Shown in pieces: positions 34,742 to 43,774 of a DNA stretch of 64,000 nt. The stretch comes from an uncultured Sphingomonadales bacterium (GTDB lineage Bacteria; Pseudomonadota; Alphaproteobacteria; Sphingomonadales; Sphingomonadaceae). The position numbers and the translations under genes were made by a program. Below the pieces are notes generated by a model. The model did not search any database and was not told where the DNA came from. It saw only the letters and a list, made by a program, of their open reading frames with translations. Every line of letters starts with the position of its first letter. The stretch's first letter is position 1. The stretch is taken from NCBI GenBank assembly GCA_903832325.1, contig CAILBC010000036.1:124001-188000 (forward strand), in the 5' to 3' direction.

Positions 34742-36130
34742 TCAGGAGAATTTTCGTCCAAACAAAATGTCATTGAATGGTTTTTGCCAATTTTTATGAT
34801 GTATTTTTTTCAATGGCGCTGAATAAAGGGTCCCACTTACATAAGGGGTAGTCTGAAATAATTTTTGGGAAAAGGAGCGTTTTTTCCAAAAATTGCACAT
34901 ACTGTCGTGACTCCATTCCACCACGACCAAATCTCCGATTTCCATGATGAGCGCCGAGTGCTGTCTGCCACGAGAAGTCTCACTGTGAGTACCAAAGTTT
35001 CCGAACGAGGGATCACGACTATTGCGCGCGACTTGACGTGCTTTCGCAGCGGCATCCCGACCAAACGCAACCCAAGCACGCTCAATTCGCGGTCCACTCT
35101 TGCGGTCGAGGAAACTGGTCCAGAAGGCCCTTCGCTCTCTCCACATCCTTTGGTCATCTTCATCGTGAAGGGACAACGCGACGATTTCGAGAAACTGCAC
35201 AACCGAGGCCCTAGTCAGCCAACGCATCAAGATCCCGTGCGCCACTTGTGCCTGATCCTCGACAATCGACCATCTTGGCTCACTCTCATTTACTCTAGGG
35301 TCACCGCCGCCCCAAGCCTGCAGCCTATCCAGTATCAATCGTTTGTGTTGCTCGCTGGGTTCACGATCTTTCCAAGGCTCCAAACATGAACGGCAAATAT
35401 CGACCCAGCCTTCAGGAAAGCGACCATTGGGTTTGCCGTTATCGTTCCAGGCAAGCACCGCAGCCTGTGCAGTCTCGACCCGGTCAGAGGGGAAAGTTGA
35501 GACCATTGCGCAAGCTGCCCTGAACGCGGCCAAGGCGAGCTTAGACTGGCTGTTGACGCCTCCATCAAGGCCGACATCACGAAGCAGCTGATGCAGCGTT
35601 GAAGGGTCGGCTAATATCGCCATGGCCAGACGCCGAGGTGCTTGATCGACGTCCAGCAGATCAAATTGCTTTATCCGTTTTTCCCAAGCGTCGTTATCTC
35701 GCCATTCCCAGCGCCCTGCTATCGCACGGAGCTTGGTTGCAAGCCACCTTGTTCCTGTATCCTGGGGGTCGAAAGAGGCCAGATATGCCCCAAGCAGTTG
35801 ATAAAAAGGGGTGCGTCTTCGCTTCGTGGCAACTTCGCGCAACAGCGCATCGCCAATTTGAACAAACTTTGCAGGAGGGAGAGGAGGGTGGTTGATCGTC
35901 GTACAAGACAGTTTCAGATCACGACGGCTTATTGCCGAAGTTTGGCCGGCCAGAACCATATCTGAGACACGCTTCTGTAATTCATATGTCGTTGCCTGGT
36001 CCGGCATCTGCACCACAGTCCCAGTCAGTTTGTCGGCCGCTTTGGTGAGCGCCGCAGGCCTTGGGCGTTCTGACAAGCTAACCTTGATCGTCGCCGACAG
36101 GTCTTGCAGGGCGGCTTGAAGCCGCGTCAT
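34742..36130 (-). CDS. zorC: ZorC, Zorya type I protein (EH_signature family)
   Basis: A 462-residue protein whose ATG overlaps the zorB stop. The C-terminal half carries the EH_signature-type pattern, with WRERRAFWTSFLD, then AWVAFG and later SALIMEIGDLVVVEWSHD followed by CNFW; the conserved Glu and His/Ser positions give the family its name. The N-terminal half is helical with FYQLLGAYLASFDP. In type I Zorya, ZorC works with ZorD in the cytoplasm on phage DNA. The identification rests on motif pattern plus the complete zorABCD order. Confidence 0.87.
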   Translation of the reverse strand: MTRLQAALQDLSATIKVSLSERPRPAALTKAADKLTGTVVQMPDQATTYELQKRVSDMVLAGQTSAISRRDLKLSCTTINHPPLPPAKFVQIGDALLREVATKRRRTPFYQLLGAYLASFDPQDTGTRWLATKLRAIAGRWEWRDNDAWEKRIKQFDLLDVDQAPRRLAMAILADPSTLHQLLRDVGLDGGVNSQSKLALAAFRAACAMVSTFPSDRVETAQAAVLAWNDNGKPNGRFPEGWVDICRSCLEPWKDREPSEQHKRLILDRLQAWGGGDPRVNESEPRWSIVEDQAQVAHGILMRWLTRASVVQFLEIVALSLHDEDDQRMWRERRAFWTSFLDRKSGPRIERAWVAFGRDAAAKARQVARNSRDPSFGNFGTHSETSRGRQHSALIMEIGDLVVVEWSHDSMCNFWKKRSFSQKLFQTTPYVSGTLYSAPLKKIHHKNWQKPFNDILFGRKFS

Positions 36131-36891
36131 TTGTGCTCCAATCCCGCTTTGATAGCCTGACGCGCCTCTCCGGCATCCGGCGTCACCATCAAAATACGCA
36201 ACTCAATGCGCCGGTTACGACGCTTCCTGTCCTCCTCCGTGCCACTATTGTCAGGCACTGGTCGTTGGTCAGCATACCCACTCACGCTCAGCACAGGCTC
36301 ACAATCCACTGGGGTCTTGGCGCACAAAGATTGCAATTGCGGTGCTTGCGAAATCAAGGCGCGGTAGGTGTTCGTCGCCCGTTTGACTGACAGGTCCCAG
36401 TTGTCCTGAAACTGCAGCGTGGGGGCCAGCCGAACATTGTCAGTGTGCCCCTCGATGTACAACGAGTCGATCCGATGAGGTGAGGCGGGGCACGACCTGG
36501 GCCGTTTCCAATTCGGTTGGGAGCTATCTGTGTAGCAGGGCAAGACCTCACTCAAGGTTGAAGCCAGATGTCCCATGGCTTTGACGCCATCGGGCTTGAT
36601 GTCTGCTCTCGCACTGTCGAACAGAATAGCATCCGGTAATCTGAGAACACCGTTCTGCGTGTCTATGGTTACAGGAACACCCTTGTTTTGAAGCGAGGTC
36701 TTCATCTGCTGTAGAATACGAGCACGCGTTTCGTTAGCCCCGAGCAACTCTTCGCGAGTGTTTTTTATTTGGAGCGCATAGTACATCATCAAAATGATAA
36801 ATATAAACAATACACCAACCATCATGTCTGACATCGAGACAAAATAATTTTCCTGCTCGGCGGCATGGTCGGTGGGCTCATCGGCGATCAC
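36127..36891 (-). CDS. zorB: ZorB, MotB/OmpA-like stator subunit
   Basis: A 254-residue protein with a short cytoplasmic N-terminus, one transmembrane helix containing the MotB-like Asp (SMSDMMVGVLFIFII, Asp22) and a periplasmic OmpA-like peptidoglycan-binding domain: FDSARADIKPDG, IEGHTDNVRL, NWDLSVKRA, VSGYADQRPV and RRNRRIELRI. With ZorA it forms an ion-driven membrane motor that detects cell-envelope perturbation by phage. A cysteine pair (LPCYTD and RSCPAS) in the periplasmic part could form a disulfide. The gene sits 5 bp after zorA. Confidence 0.93.
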   Translation of the reverse strand: MIADEPTDHAAEQENYFVSMSDMMVGVLFIFIILMMYYALQIKNTREELLGANETRARILQQMKTSLQNKGVPVTIDTQNGVLRLPDAILFDSARADIKPDGVKAMGHLASTLSEVLPCYTDSSQPNWKRPRSCPASPHRIDSLYIEGHTDNVRLAPTLQFQDNWDLSVKRATNTYRALISQAPQLQSLCAKTPVDCEPVLSVSGYADQRPVPDNSGTEEDRKRRNRRIELRILMVTPDAGEARQAIKAGLEHK

Positions 36892-36896
36892 CTAAA

Positions 36897-38840
36897 TCAA
36901 CCCCTTTTCCGCATCTCGCCAACCATGTCGTCGAGACTCTCGGCATATTCCTGAATTGGATCAACGATTTGACCGAGCTTGGAAATCGCGGTGGCCAACT
37001 CGCTATCCGTATCCTGTGCGAATTTGCGGAACTCGTTCAAACAACTGGTAACGGTATCAACGGCCTTCCCCAGCATCTGGTCAACGCCTTCAAACCTTGC
37101 GCGGTAATCGCGCCATGCATTTTCTGCCGCGGAATGTGTTTGTCGAACGCCGCTCGCCAATTCCTTCATCTCGCCAAGTGCCTGGGCCTGGGCAGCATTA
37201 TAGGCATCAAGGCTCCCTGCAATTTTGCTGACAGAGCTGGCTGTGTCGCGCGCGGCAGACACCATCGGCTCAGATGCCTGCGCCAGCACATTGGAAGTGC
37301 CGTTCAGTGCCGCAGCAACGCGCTCGGCTTGGCTGGCAACGTTGCCCATGGCTGTCGCGCTGCGGCCAGCTCCATCAGCACTTTGGGCAAACTTTCCACC
37401 AGCACTGTCGACATCGCGAACCGCTGCCTGGATGGACGATGCGAAACTTGCGAGAGCATCGCTCATCCCTTGCGTCGCGCCGGCGATCGCGCCTTCGATA
37501 AGCGCACGATTTTTATCGGCCGCATCGGACAACCCCTTCGCAGCTCCTTTCTGAACATCTTCAGCGGCAGCTATGCTAGCGTCAGACAGCGCCTGTACTG
37601 CAGCGGCAATCGCTTCTGATGACTTTTCTTGCGCCTGCTGCAAGCCCGCCATCAACCTGGCCAAAGCTTCGTCTTGCGCCTTCGCCGCAGCATCGCCCTG
37701 CTCAGTCATGCGCGTGCCCAGATTGCCGACGTTGGTTGTCAACTTGTCGAACGCCGCCTGAATACCCAGCGCAGCTTCGGCGAAGCGATCACCCGCTTGC
37801 CTGATCTTATCCGCAGCGGCTTCCCCAGACTTGTCCACAGCGGTGCCGATGGCATCGAGCTTTTCGTTCAGGCGCGCGAGGGTCTCAGACAGGCCCCGCA
37901 GCTGATCGCCGCTCACCTTTTGTATGGCTTCCGCTGCGCCCGCCCCAATGCCCTGCGTCACAGAACTCATATTCTGATTGAGATCATCAAGTGACTGGGC
38001 CAGCGGCGTCATTGCGCGTTGGAATTCACCCCCAATCCTCTCGGAAAGTTGCAGAGCAAAGTCCGTGTTGAATGTCAGGAGTTGATCGCGCTGCTCCTTC
38101 ATCACTTCAAGCTGAAACTGAGCCAGCGTCTGGGGCGAGACATACTGGAGCCCGCGCTCAAGCAGGGAGCAGATTTGAAGGGTTGGAGCCGTGGCTTTGC
38201 GAGTCAAATCGTGCTCGACCGTTCGAAGCCAGATCGACGCGACCAAGCCAGCGATCGACGAAAAGAACTTGGCACCTGCTACAGCGAGCAACCCCTTGAG
38301 AGCTTCCTGCGCTGCTAAAGCAGAGCCGCTCATGCTCTGGGCGGCGGTGTTGAGAGCAACAATCAACCCCAAGAAAGTCAGGATGAGGCCCAAGCCAACA
38401 AAGATGTTTGACCAGAACGACAGCGATGTCTGTTTTGGAATTATACGCAGGAAAAAGGTGCTCGGCCGGCTGGTGTTTTGGATAACCGGGGCCGTTTCGT
38501 CGATCAGGGTCTCGCGAAATTCACGCCACGCTTCAGCGAGCTCCTTGATGTGGGGACCGGCAGCGGACATAATCCGTGAAATTTCGATGAACTTGCTCCT
38601 GAAGCCGACCCGATCGGCCTCGGCATTCGGCTCCTCACCCAGAACCTGGACCAAAAAGTCCACTCGTTCCTTCGCAGCAGCAATGAATGGCTTTGTGCGC
38701 GCGACGGCGATGAAGCGCACGACCGCTGCCCCGATCAGCATCGCGGGCATGATCACGAACGGGGGAAACCACTCGTGCGTGAACATCAGCCCGATTAAAT
38801 CAAGAAACCTGTAAAGCGCGGGATTTAGCAGACTGTCCAC
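36897..38840 (-). CDS. zorA: ZorA, MotA-like stator with long cytoplasmic tail
   Basis: About 647 residues from a GTG at 38840 with GAGGA eight bases upstream. The track start at 38936 adds 32 residues without a ribosome-binding site. Transmembrane helices lie at WFPPFVIMPAMLIGAAVVRFI, FVGLGLILTFLGLIVAL and LLAVAGAKFFSSIAGLVAS, a MotA/ExbB-like arrangement. The C-terminal half (about 330 residues) is an Ala-rich coiled-coil tail with repeated Ala/Asp/Lys heptads. ZorA5B2 motors use this tail for signal transfer to ZorC and ZorD, according to published work on Zorya. First gene of the leftward zor operon. Confidence 0.93.
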   Translation of the reverse strand: MDSLLNPALYRFLDLIGLMFTHEWFPPFVIMPAMLIGAAVVRFIAVARTKPFIAAAKERVDFLVQVLGEEPNAEADRVGFRSKFIEISRIMSAAGPHIKELAEAWREFRETLIDETAPVIQNTSRPSTFFLRIIPKQTSLSFWSNIFVGLGLILTFLGLIVALNTAAQSMSGSALAAQEALKGLLAVAGAKFFSSIAGLVASIWLRTVEHDLTRKATAPTLQICSLLERGLQYVSPQTLAQFQLEVMKEQRDQLLTFNTDFALQLSERIGGEFQRAMTPLAQSLDDLNQNMSSVTQGIGAGAAEAIQKVSGDQLRGLSETLARLNEKLDAIGTAVDKSGEAAADKIRQAGDRFAEAALGIQAAFDKLTTNVGNLGTRMTEQGDAAAKAQDEALARLMAGLQQAQEKSSEAIAAAVQALSDASIAAAEDVQKGAAKGLSDAADKNRALIEGAIAGATQGMSDALASFASSIQAAVRDVDSAGGKFAQSADGAGRSATAMGNVASQAERVAAALNGTSNVLAQASEPMVSAARDTASSVSKIAGSLDAYNAAQAQALGEMKELASGVRQTHSAAENAWRDYRARFEGVDQMLGKAVDTVTSCLNEFRKFAQDTDSELATAISKLGQIVDPIQEYAESLDDMVGEMRKRG

Positions 38841-39233
38841 GTTCAAGTCCTCATCGCTGCTTTGCAGGCTGAACGGGCACAAAAAACTGGACCATTGCCC
38901 CCGCCCTGGTCGCATCTGGTTATGGCTGGAAACCAATTAACGCAAGGTGTTAGAGTAAAGGCTAGGCGGTGATGTGGCTCGAAGCCTCAAACGGTTGATT
39001 TTCCGAGGGACGAGCGGCACAACCCAATCGCGTAATCCGGGCCCTGCCAAAGTTCCGTGACACATAATTTTTGAGGGTAAAATGAAAACGCTGCATGGTC
39101 AGGTCCTCGCGCAGTTTCCGGATTTGCGGCCTACCACCCCAAAAATGTTCCAACGTTTGTGCAACGTGATTCTGGAATCCATAAAAATCGTCCTGGCGCT
39201 GCCTGCCCTGGATATCGGGTGAGCCCGGCTCCG
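38841..39233. promoter_or_regulatory. Divergent promoter region between zorA and the SF1 helicase gene
   Basis: A 393-bp stretch without a convincing gene. It must contain the promoters for the leftward zor operon and the rightward helicase. A 63-codon leftward ORF (38962-39153) lacks a ribosome-binding site and is not called. I see an AT-rich section around 38,930-38,960 and 39,055-39,085 but no clear palindrome. Shared control of the two defence units is possible. Confidence 0.45.
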
Positions 39234-42200
39234 ATGTCGTTGCTCAAAGATCAGATTGTCGCTGCGCTCAAGGCCAAGCCGAACCAAAAAGCTGACGCCT
39301 TGGCACGCGCACTTGGAGTTGAACGGGCGGAGGTCAACAAAGTCCTCTATGGCGCCTTGAGGGGTCAGGTTTCGCAAGATCGCGCTTACCGCTGGTCCCT
39401 TGTCGCGGCGGCCCCACATGTTGCCACGTCTGGCGCAGAGAATGGCGACGACACAGGGTTTGCAAATACCGACCTTGCGAAACTATGCCGATATTACCTC
39501 GCCTGTCTCGGCTATGACGACACTGGCGTTTCAACCTTTCTGACCTCCAAGTTTGGCGACCCGGATTATCTTGAAGTTCACACTTTGCCCCAGTCGCCTG
39601 ATGATCTGGCAGAAAGCGAGGCTGCCCGCCGCATGCTGGGCCGCAAGCGTGCGGAACAAGGGCGATATGGCCTGTATTTCGGCTATCCGACCAACGTTTC
39701 CCATATCCGGTCCCGGAAATCCGACTGGCAGGGGTTTTTGGTAGAGCCCATCCTGCTTTTCCCAATTGAGCAGGAGACCGGTGGGCGGCTGACGGTCGAT
39801 CTTGCATATCCTATCATCAACCAGAAGCCGTTCCAGGCCTTCACGAATGTTGAACGGGACGGGCTCATGAATGAGCTCGTGCAACTGGAGCAGGAGCTGG
39901 GGATTGGTGGCCCAGACGGGCGAATTGATGTCGATGAAATCGCCATGCGCCTGCAAGCCGTGCGTCCCGAATGGCCATGGCGCGAAGAGATTGACCCAGG
40001 CGAACTGGACACCGCGCGCCAGCCTATGGCCGAAATCAGTGAGCCGGGCATCTACAATCGCGCCGTCATTCTCATGGCCGAAAAGTCGCCATTCACCCAG
40101 GGGCTGGAAAAGGAACTGCGTGACCTCGCCAGTCTGCCCGAGAGCAAATACGCCAACACGGCGCTGGGCCGCTGGATAAAGAGCCAGAACCCCGAAAATC
40201 CCGAGACCGCTGCCGCGCTGCCACTGCTGCAAGTTTTGCCGATGAATTCGGAACAGCGGCAGGCTGTGGCCGATGCCATCAACAACCCCGTGACCATCAT
40301 CACCGGACCGCCCGGCACTGGCAAATCGCAGGTTGTGACCAATCTGCTGATCAATGCGGCCTGGTCCGGTAAGCGCGTCCTGTTTGCCAGCAAAAACAAC
40401 AAGGCTGTTGATGTTGTCGAGACCCGCGTAAACGCTCTCGGCTCGCGCCCTATCCTGCTTCGCGTGGGCGCGCAGGCCTACCAGGCCCGCTTGGCTGAGT
40501 ATGTCCTCGCCCTCTTGTCATCATCCACCAGCCGCTCTGAGCAGGAGGAATTTGCCGAGGCCAAGACTATCCACGAGCGGCTGTTGGCGGAATACAAACG
40601 GCTGGCGGACGAGACGGGCCACCTGATCGCACTCCGGAACAAGATCGACCAAACCGAACAATTGGCCGAAATCGGCCGCCAGCGCCTTGGCGCTGACTTG
40701 TTCGCCGCCAGCCCACTTATTGACCGGGCCGCCCTGCAATCGCTGCTGGCCGATTTCTCAACGGTGGTGGGCAAGGCTGATCGACGCGGCGCGCCTGCGC
40801 TTGTCAGGATACTCTGGCCACTATTCCGCTCCGCCAGGTTTCGGGAATTGGCCACGAGTTCGGCAACGGTCGCGCCCCAGTTTGGCGCAATCGGCGTTCC
40901 CATGCCAGCCGCCCCGAAATCAGACGCGGACATTGCCCAATTCTACAGCGCGATTGAGACCATCGGCCAGCGCCTGGATGATCTGGACAAGGCCACCGAC
41001 TACCTTGGAATGTTGAGGTCGCTCCAATCCAGCCGGTCATTGGAGGATATTGCCAAGAATGAGCGGACGGTCCTGGACCGCATCGCGCGCCAATCGCAAA
41101 CGCTATGGCAGCTCTGGCTTCGCTTGCAACCCTCCAAGCTCTCGGCCGCCGACCGGGAGAGCCTTGGCAAATACACCACCGTGCTCAAGATGGTCATGGA
41201 AGCCGGAGACCAGGGGCAGCTCTCCAAGCAGGTCTACGCGAAATACAGCGAAATGCTCCGGAAGGTATCGCACCTCTTGCCTTGCTGGGCCGTGACCTCG
41301 CTCTCGGCCAGGGGCCGCATTCCGCTGGAGCCGGGTAATTTTGACATCGTGGTGTTTGATGAAGCCAGCCAGTGCGACATCGCCTCCGCCCTGCCCCTCC
41401 TATACCGCGCCAAGTCCGTGGTCATCATTGGTGACCCCAAGCAGCTCTCGCATATCAGCGGCCTCCAGAGGGGCCAGGACCAAGCCCTTTTGGAGAAATA
41501 CGACCTGCTGGATACCTTCCCGCACTGGGCCTATTCGCATCAGTCCCTGTTTGGCCTTGGCGCCACCCAAGTCTCCGGCGCCGGTGTGGTCAGCCTGGTG
41601 GACCACCACCGCTCGCACGCGGACATCATCTCGTTTTCAAACAAGGAATTTTACGAGGAGCGCCTCCGCGTTGCGACCCGGTATGATGATCTGAAATCCC
41701 CCAACCGCGCGGAGCCGGGCATCCGGTGGGTTGACGTAAAGGGCCTGGTAGCCCGCCCCGGCGGCGGCGGCGCGATCAACCAGACCGAGGCGCGCGCGGT
41801 CGTCCAAACGCTCCGAGACCTCGTTTTGCGCAACAGCTATCGTGGCAGTGTTGGGGTTGTGACCCCGTTTCGCGCGCAAGCCAACGCCATTAGCCAGCTC
41901 GTCAACCAGGACAAGGAGCTCCTGGCGGAAGTCGTCACAAGAGGATTTCTGGCGGATACCGTCGATAAGTTTCAGGGCGACGAACGCGATGTAATGCTGT
42001 TTTCGCCGGTTGTGTCCTCCGGCTTGCCACCCGGTGCGCTAAACTTTCTTCGTTCAAGCGGCAACAGATTTAACGTGGCCATCACCCGCGCCCGTGCCCA
42101 GTTGATTGTTGTGGGCGATCTAGCTGCGTGCGCTTCAAGCGAAATCGGTTCCCTATCCAGATTTGCCGCCTACACCTCGTCTCTTGAGCTGCAAAAGGCC

Positions 42201-42581
42201 GAAGCGATTGACCAAAAGGGTGCCACTCTTGGGCCAACCTACCCGCCGGTTGCGCGCCCTGAGATGGTCTCCGACTGGGAACGGGAGTTCTATGTTGCGG
42301 CATACGCGGCTGGTATCTCGCTCATTCCGCAGTACCCCATCGAAAAGTACGTGGTCGATTTCCTATTGACCTCTGGCGACCGGTCCCTGGCGGTCGAAGT
42401 CGATGGCGAACGCTATCACCGGAACTGGACCGGAGAGCTGTGCCGCCGTGACCAAATCCGCAACCAGCGCCTCATTGAGCTCGGCTACGATGTCATGCGC
42501 TTCTGGGTCTATGAGGTGCGTGACGATATGGCTGGATGCCTCGAAAGGCTGAAACACTGGACTAACGGACGAGCAAATTAA
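39234..42581 (+). CDS. SF1 (DNA2/UPF1-like) helicase with C-terminal DUF559 nuclease
   Basis: About 1115 residues from the ATG at 39234. The N-terminal 70 residues (LLKDQIVAALKAKPNQKADALARALGV) resemble a winged helix. The helicase has Walker A TGPPGTGKSQVV (about residue 357), a helical insertion of about 250 residues, DEAS in VVFDEASQCDIASALP (about 708), GDPKQLSHI, a middle DHHRSHADIISFSN and the C-terminal VDKFQGDERDVM plus FNVAITRAR. The last 110 residues match the DUF559/Vsr-like nuclease: YPIEKYVVDFLL, SLAVEVDGERYH, RDQIRNQRLIELGYDVMRFW. A DNA- or RNA-targeting defence helicase-nuclease is likely. Confidence 0.88.
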   Translation: MSLLKDQIVAALKAKPNQKADALARALGVERAEVNKVLYGALRGQVSQDRAYRWSLVAAAPHVATSGAENGDDTGFANTDLAKLCRYYLACLGYDDTGVSTFLTSKFGDPDYLEVHTLPQSPDDLAESEAARRMLGRKRAEQGRYGLYFGYPTNVSHIRSRKSDWQGFLVEPILLFPIEQETGGRLTVDLAYPIINQKPFQAFTNVERDGLMNELVQLEQELGIGGPDGRIDVDEIAMRLQAVRPEWPWREEIDPGELDTARQPMAEISEPGIYNRAVILMAEKSPFTQGLEKELRDLASLPESKYANTALGRWIKSQNPENPETAAALPLLQVLPMNSEQRQAVADAINNPVTIITGPPGTGKSQVVTNLLINAAWSGKRVLFASKNNKAVDVVETRVNALGSRPILLRVGAQAYQARLAEYVLALLSSSTSRSEQEEFAEAKTIHERLLAEYKRLADETGHLIALRNKIDQTEQLAEIGRQRLGADLFAASPLIDRAALQSLLADFSTVVGKADRRGAPALVRILWPLFRSARFRELATSSATVAPQFGAIGVPMPAAPKSDADIAQFYSAIETIGQRLDDLDKATDYLGMLRSLQSSRSLEDIAKNERTVLDRIARQSQTLWQLWLRLQPSKLSAADRESLGKYTTVLKMVMEAGDQGQLSKQVYAKYSEMLRKVSHLLPCWAVTSLSARGRIPLEPGNFDIVVFDEASQCDIASALPLLYRAKSVVIIGDPKQLSHISGLQRGQDQALLEKYDLLDTFPHWAYSHQSLFGLGATQVSGAGVVSLVDHHRSHADIISFSNKEFYEERLRVATRYDDLKSPNRAEPGIRWVDVKGLVARPGGGGAINQTEARAVVQTLRDLVLRNSYRGSVGVVTPFRAQANAISQLVNQDKELLAEVVTRGFLADTVDKFQGDERDVMLFSPVVSSGLPPGALNFLRSSGNRFNVAITRARAQLIVVGDLAACASSEIGSLSRFAAYTSSLELQKAEAIDQKGATLGPTYPPVARPEMVSDWEREFYVAAYAAGISLIPQYPIEKYVVDFLLTSGDRSLAVEVDGERYHRNWTGELCRRDQIRNQRLIELGYDVMRFWVYEVRDDMAGCLERLKHWTNGRAN

Positions 42582-42634
42582 ACTGCGGCCTGTTTTCGAT
42601 GCTCAACCGGTTCCAGAGAATGGCAAAGGCCCTG

Positions 42635-43048
42635 CTACCCGTCGGATCTAATGAAGTTTGCGCGCGCTCCGACGTGTACTTGCCAGCGACCGAAATGTTG
42701 TTCCGCGTGGTCTACCAGCCACAGGGGTAGCAGGAGAGAGGCAAAGAGGGGGGCGGTTACCTTGATCTCGATGAGGCTGGTGAAGAGCGAAAGTGAGAGG
42801 GCGATCAGCGCGGCAATCGTTGCAGCAAGCGTGACAGCCTTTGCGATCCCGATGTAACGGGGAATGCGAACGTCGCGAACACGTTGAAGGGCAGTGATCT
42901 GGGCTTCCGTTTCGGCGAGGGCCGCTTGTGACGCCCGGATTTGTTGCCGCAAATCTAGCCGTTCGGCCATCAGTTTCTCAAGGGATGGACTGACCGCCCG
43001 CATTGTCGCAAGCAGATGGTCAGTTGCTTCGTTCCGCCGGTTCGTCAT
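42635..43048 (-). CDS. Small coiled-coil membrane protein
   Basis: About 137 residues from the ATG at 43048 (a codon three upstream is in the track). The N-terminal half is a charged coiled coil (SLEKLMAERLDLRQQIRASQAALAETEAQ, in parts), followed by two hydrophobic helices (about residues 70-115) and a short polar end. The gene overlaps the 3' end of the XRE gene by a few bases, so the two are probably co-transcribed. No family is recognised. It converges with the helicase gene. Confidence 0.6.
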   Translation of the reverse strand: MTNRRNEATDHLLATMRAVSPSLEKLMAERLDLRQQIRASQAALAETEAQITALQRVRDVRIPRYIGIAKAVTLAATIAALIALSLSLFTSLIEIKVTAPLFASLLLPLWLVDHAEQHFGRWQVHVGARANFIRSDG

Positions 43049-43049
43049 T

Positions 43050-43442
43050 TCACGCACTCAATGATAGCAGTTTTTCCGACATTGTGTCGCTGATGGTGCC
43101 GTGTTCAAGAAGGTACTGGAACAGCGCGCTGCCTAGCTTCAGCAGCGACTCCTTCTCGACAGGATCACCGCCTCGGGCGAGGTATTGCCAAGCTGTGTCG
43201 ATCGAGATTTCGTAGGTTTCATCCAGGCTTGTTGGATCGGGCCGGCCTTCGCCGGTGAGCAGCCAGGCCGGGTTTACGTTGTACGCCCGGGCGAAGGCCA
43301 GGATGGTGCTTGCAGGTGGGTCTCGCGTACCCTTTTCGTAATTCACCAAAGCACCGTGTGAGACGTCAATCTCAGCGGCGACGTCGACCTGGTTCAAGCC
43401 GCGTGCCTTACGGATATCAAGGAAGCGTGCGCCAATGCTCAT
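43050..43442 (-). CDS. XRE-family transcriptional regulator
   Basis: About 130 residues from the ATG at 43442; the upstream codons in the track are unsupported. The N-terminal 65 residues are a standard lambda-repressor-like helix-turn-helix (ARFLDIRKARGLNQVDVAAEI, then SHGALVNYEKGTRDPPAS), ending with NPAWLLTGEG, a frequent end of this domain in phage and ICE repressors. The C-terminus is helical. It is divergent from the excisionase-like gene, with an operator-like palindrome in between, as expected for a control switch of excision. Confidence 0.88.
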   Translation of the reverse strand: MSIGARFLDIRKARGLNQVDVAAEIDVSHGALVNYEKGTRDPPASTILAFARAYNVNPAWLLTGEGRPDPTSLDETYEISIDTAWQYLARGGDPVEKESLLKLGSALFQYLLEHGTISDTMSEKLLSLSA

Positions 43443-43473
43443 GCGCCACCCGCGCAAGAATCCTGCTTGACTA

Positions 43474-43510
43474 AACTCACAAACATGAGTTACTCCAGAT
43501 ATCGTGAGTT
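43474..43510. promoter_or_regulatory. Palindromic operator between the XRE and excisionase-like genes
   Basis: AACTCA-CAAACA-TGAGTT (43474-43491) is a perfect 6-bp inverted repeat with a 6-bp spacer, and a third TGAGTT lies at 43505-43510. It sits between two divergent genes, one of them an XRE repressor. The spacing of half-sites (19 bp between the two TGAGTT copies) suggests side-by-side repressor binding. Likely autoregulation and control of excision (inference). Confidence 0.6.
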
Positions 43511-43552
43511 ATTTACCAACTATGATTCCAAACTACTACAGAGGTGCAAGTC

Positions 43553-43771
43553 ATGCAATTGCTGACTCTCCCAAAACTCGCCGCGCAAAGCGGCTGGCCA
43601 GAATCGCGCATTCGCCGAATGGTTGCGCGCGGACAACTCTCCCACATTCGCGTGAACGGGCGTCTTCTGCTGCCGGTGACCGCAATCGACGAATATGTGG
43701 CGAACCATTTCGTGGCGCTGTCCGCTCCCGGTGGGTCTCGCGCAACCGATGAAATCCCGACTGGAGGTTAG
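43553..43771 (+). CDS. Excisionase/AlpA-like DNA-binding protein
   Basis: About 72 residues from the ATG at 43553, which has AGAGG at suitable distance; the GTG at 43544 in the track is less likely. It has a MerR/excisionase-type winged helix: LLTLPKLAAQSGWPESRIRRMVARGQL, followed by IRVNGRLLLPVTAIDEYV. These small proteins serve as recombination directionality factors or as activators of the integrase. Located two genes upstream of the integrase. Confidence 0.75.
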   Translation: MQLLTLPKLAAQSGWPESRIRRMVARGQLSHIRVNGRLLLPVTAIDEYVANHFVALSAPGGSRATDEIPTGG

Positions 43772-43774
43772 CAC

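Noticed and set aside
35599-35965. Two short rightward ORFs antisense to zorC
   Set aside because: They lie opposite a well-supported ORF and have no domain or start signal.
38962-39153. 63-codon leftward ORF between zorA and the SF1 helicase
   Set aside because: No ribosome-binding site, no recognisable domain, and it lies in what must be a divergent promoter region.
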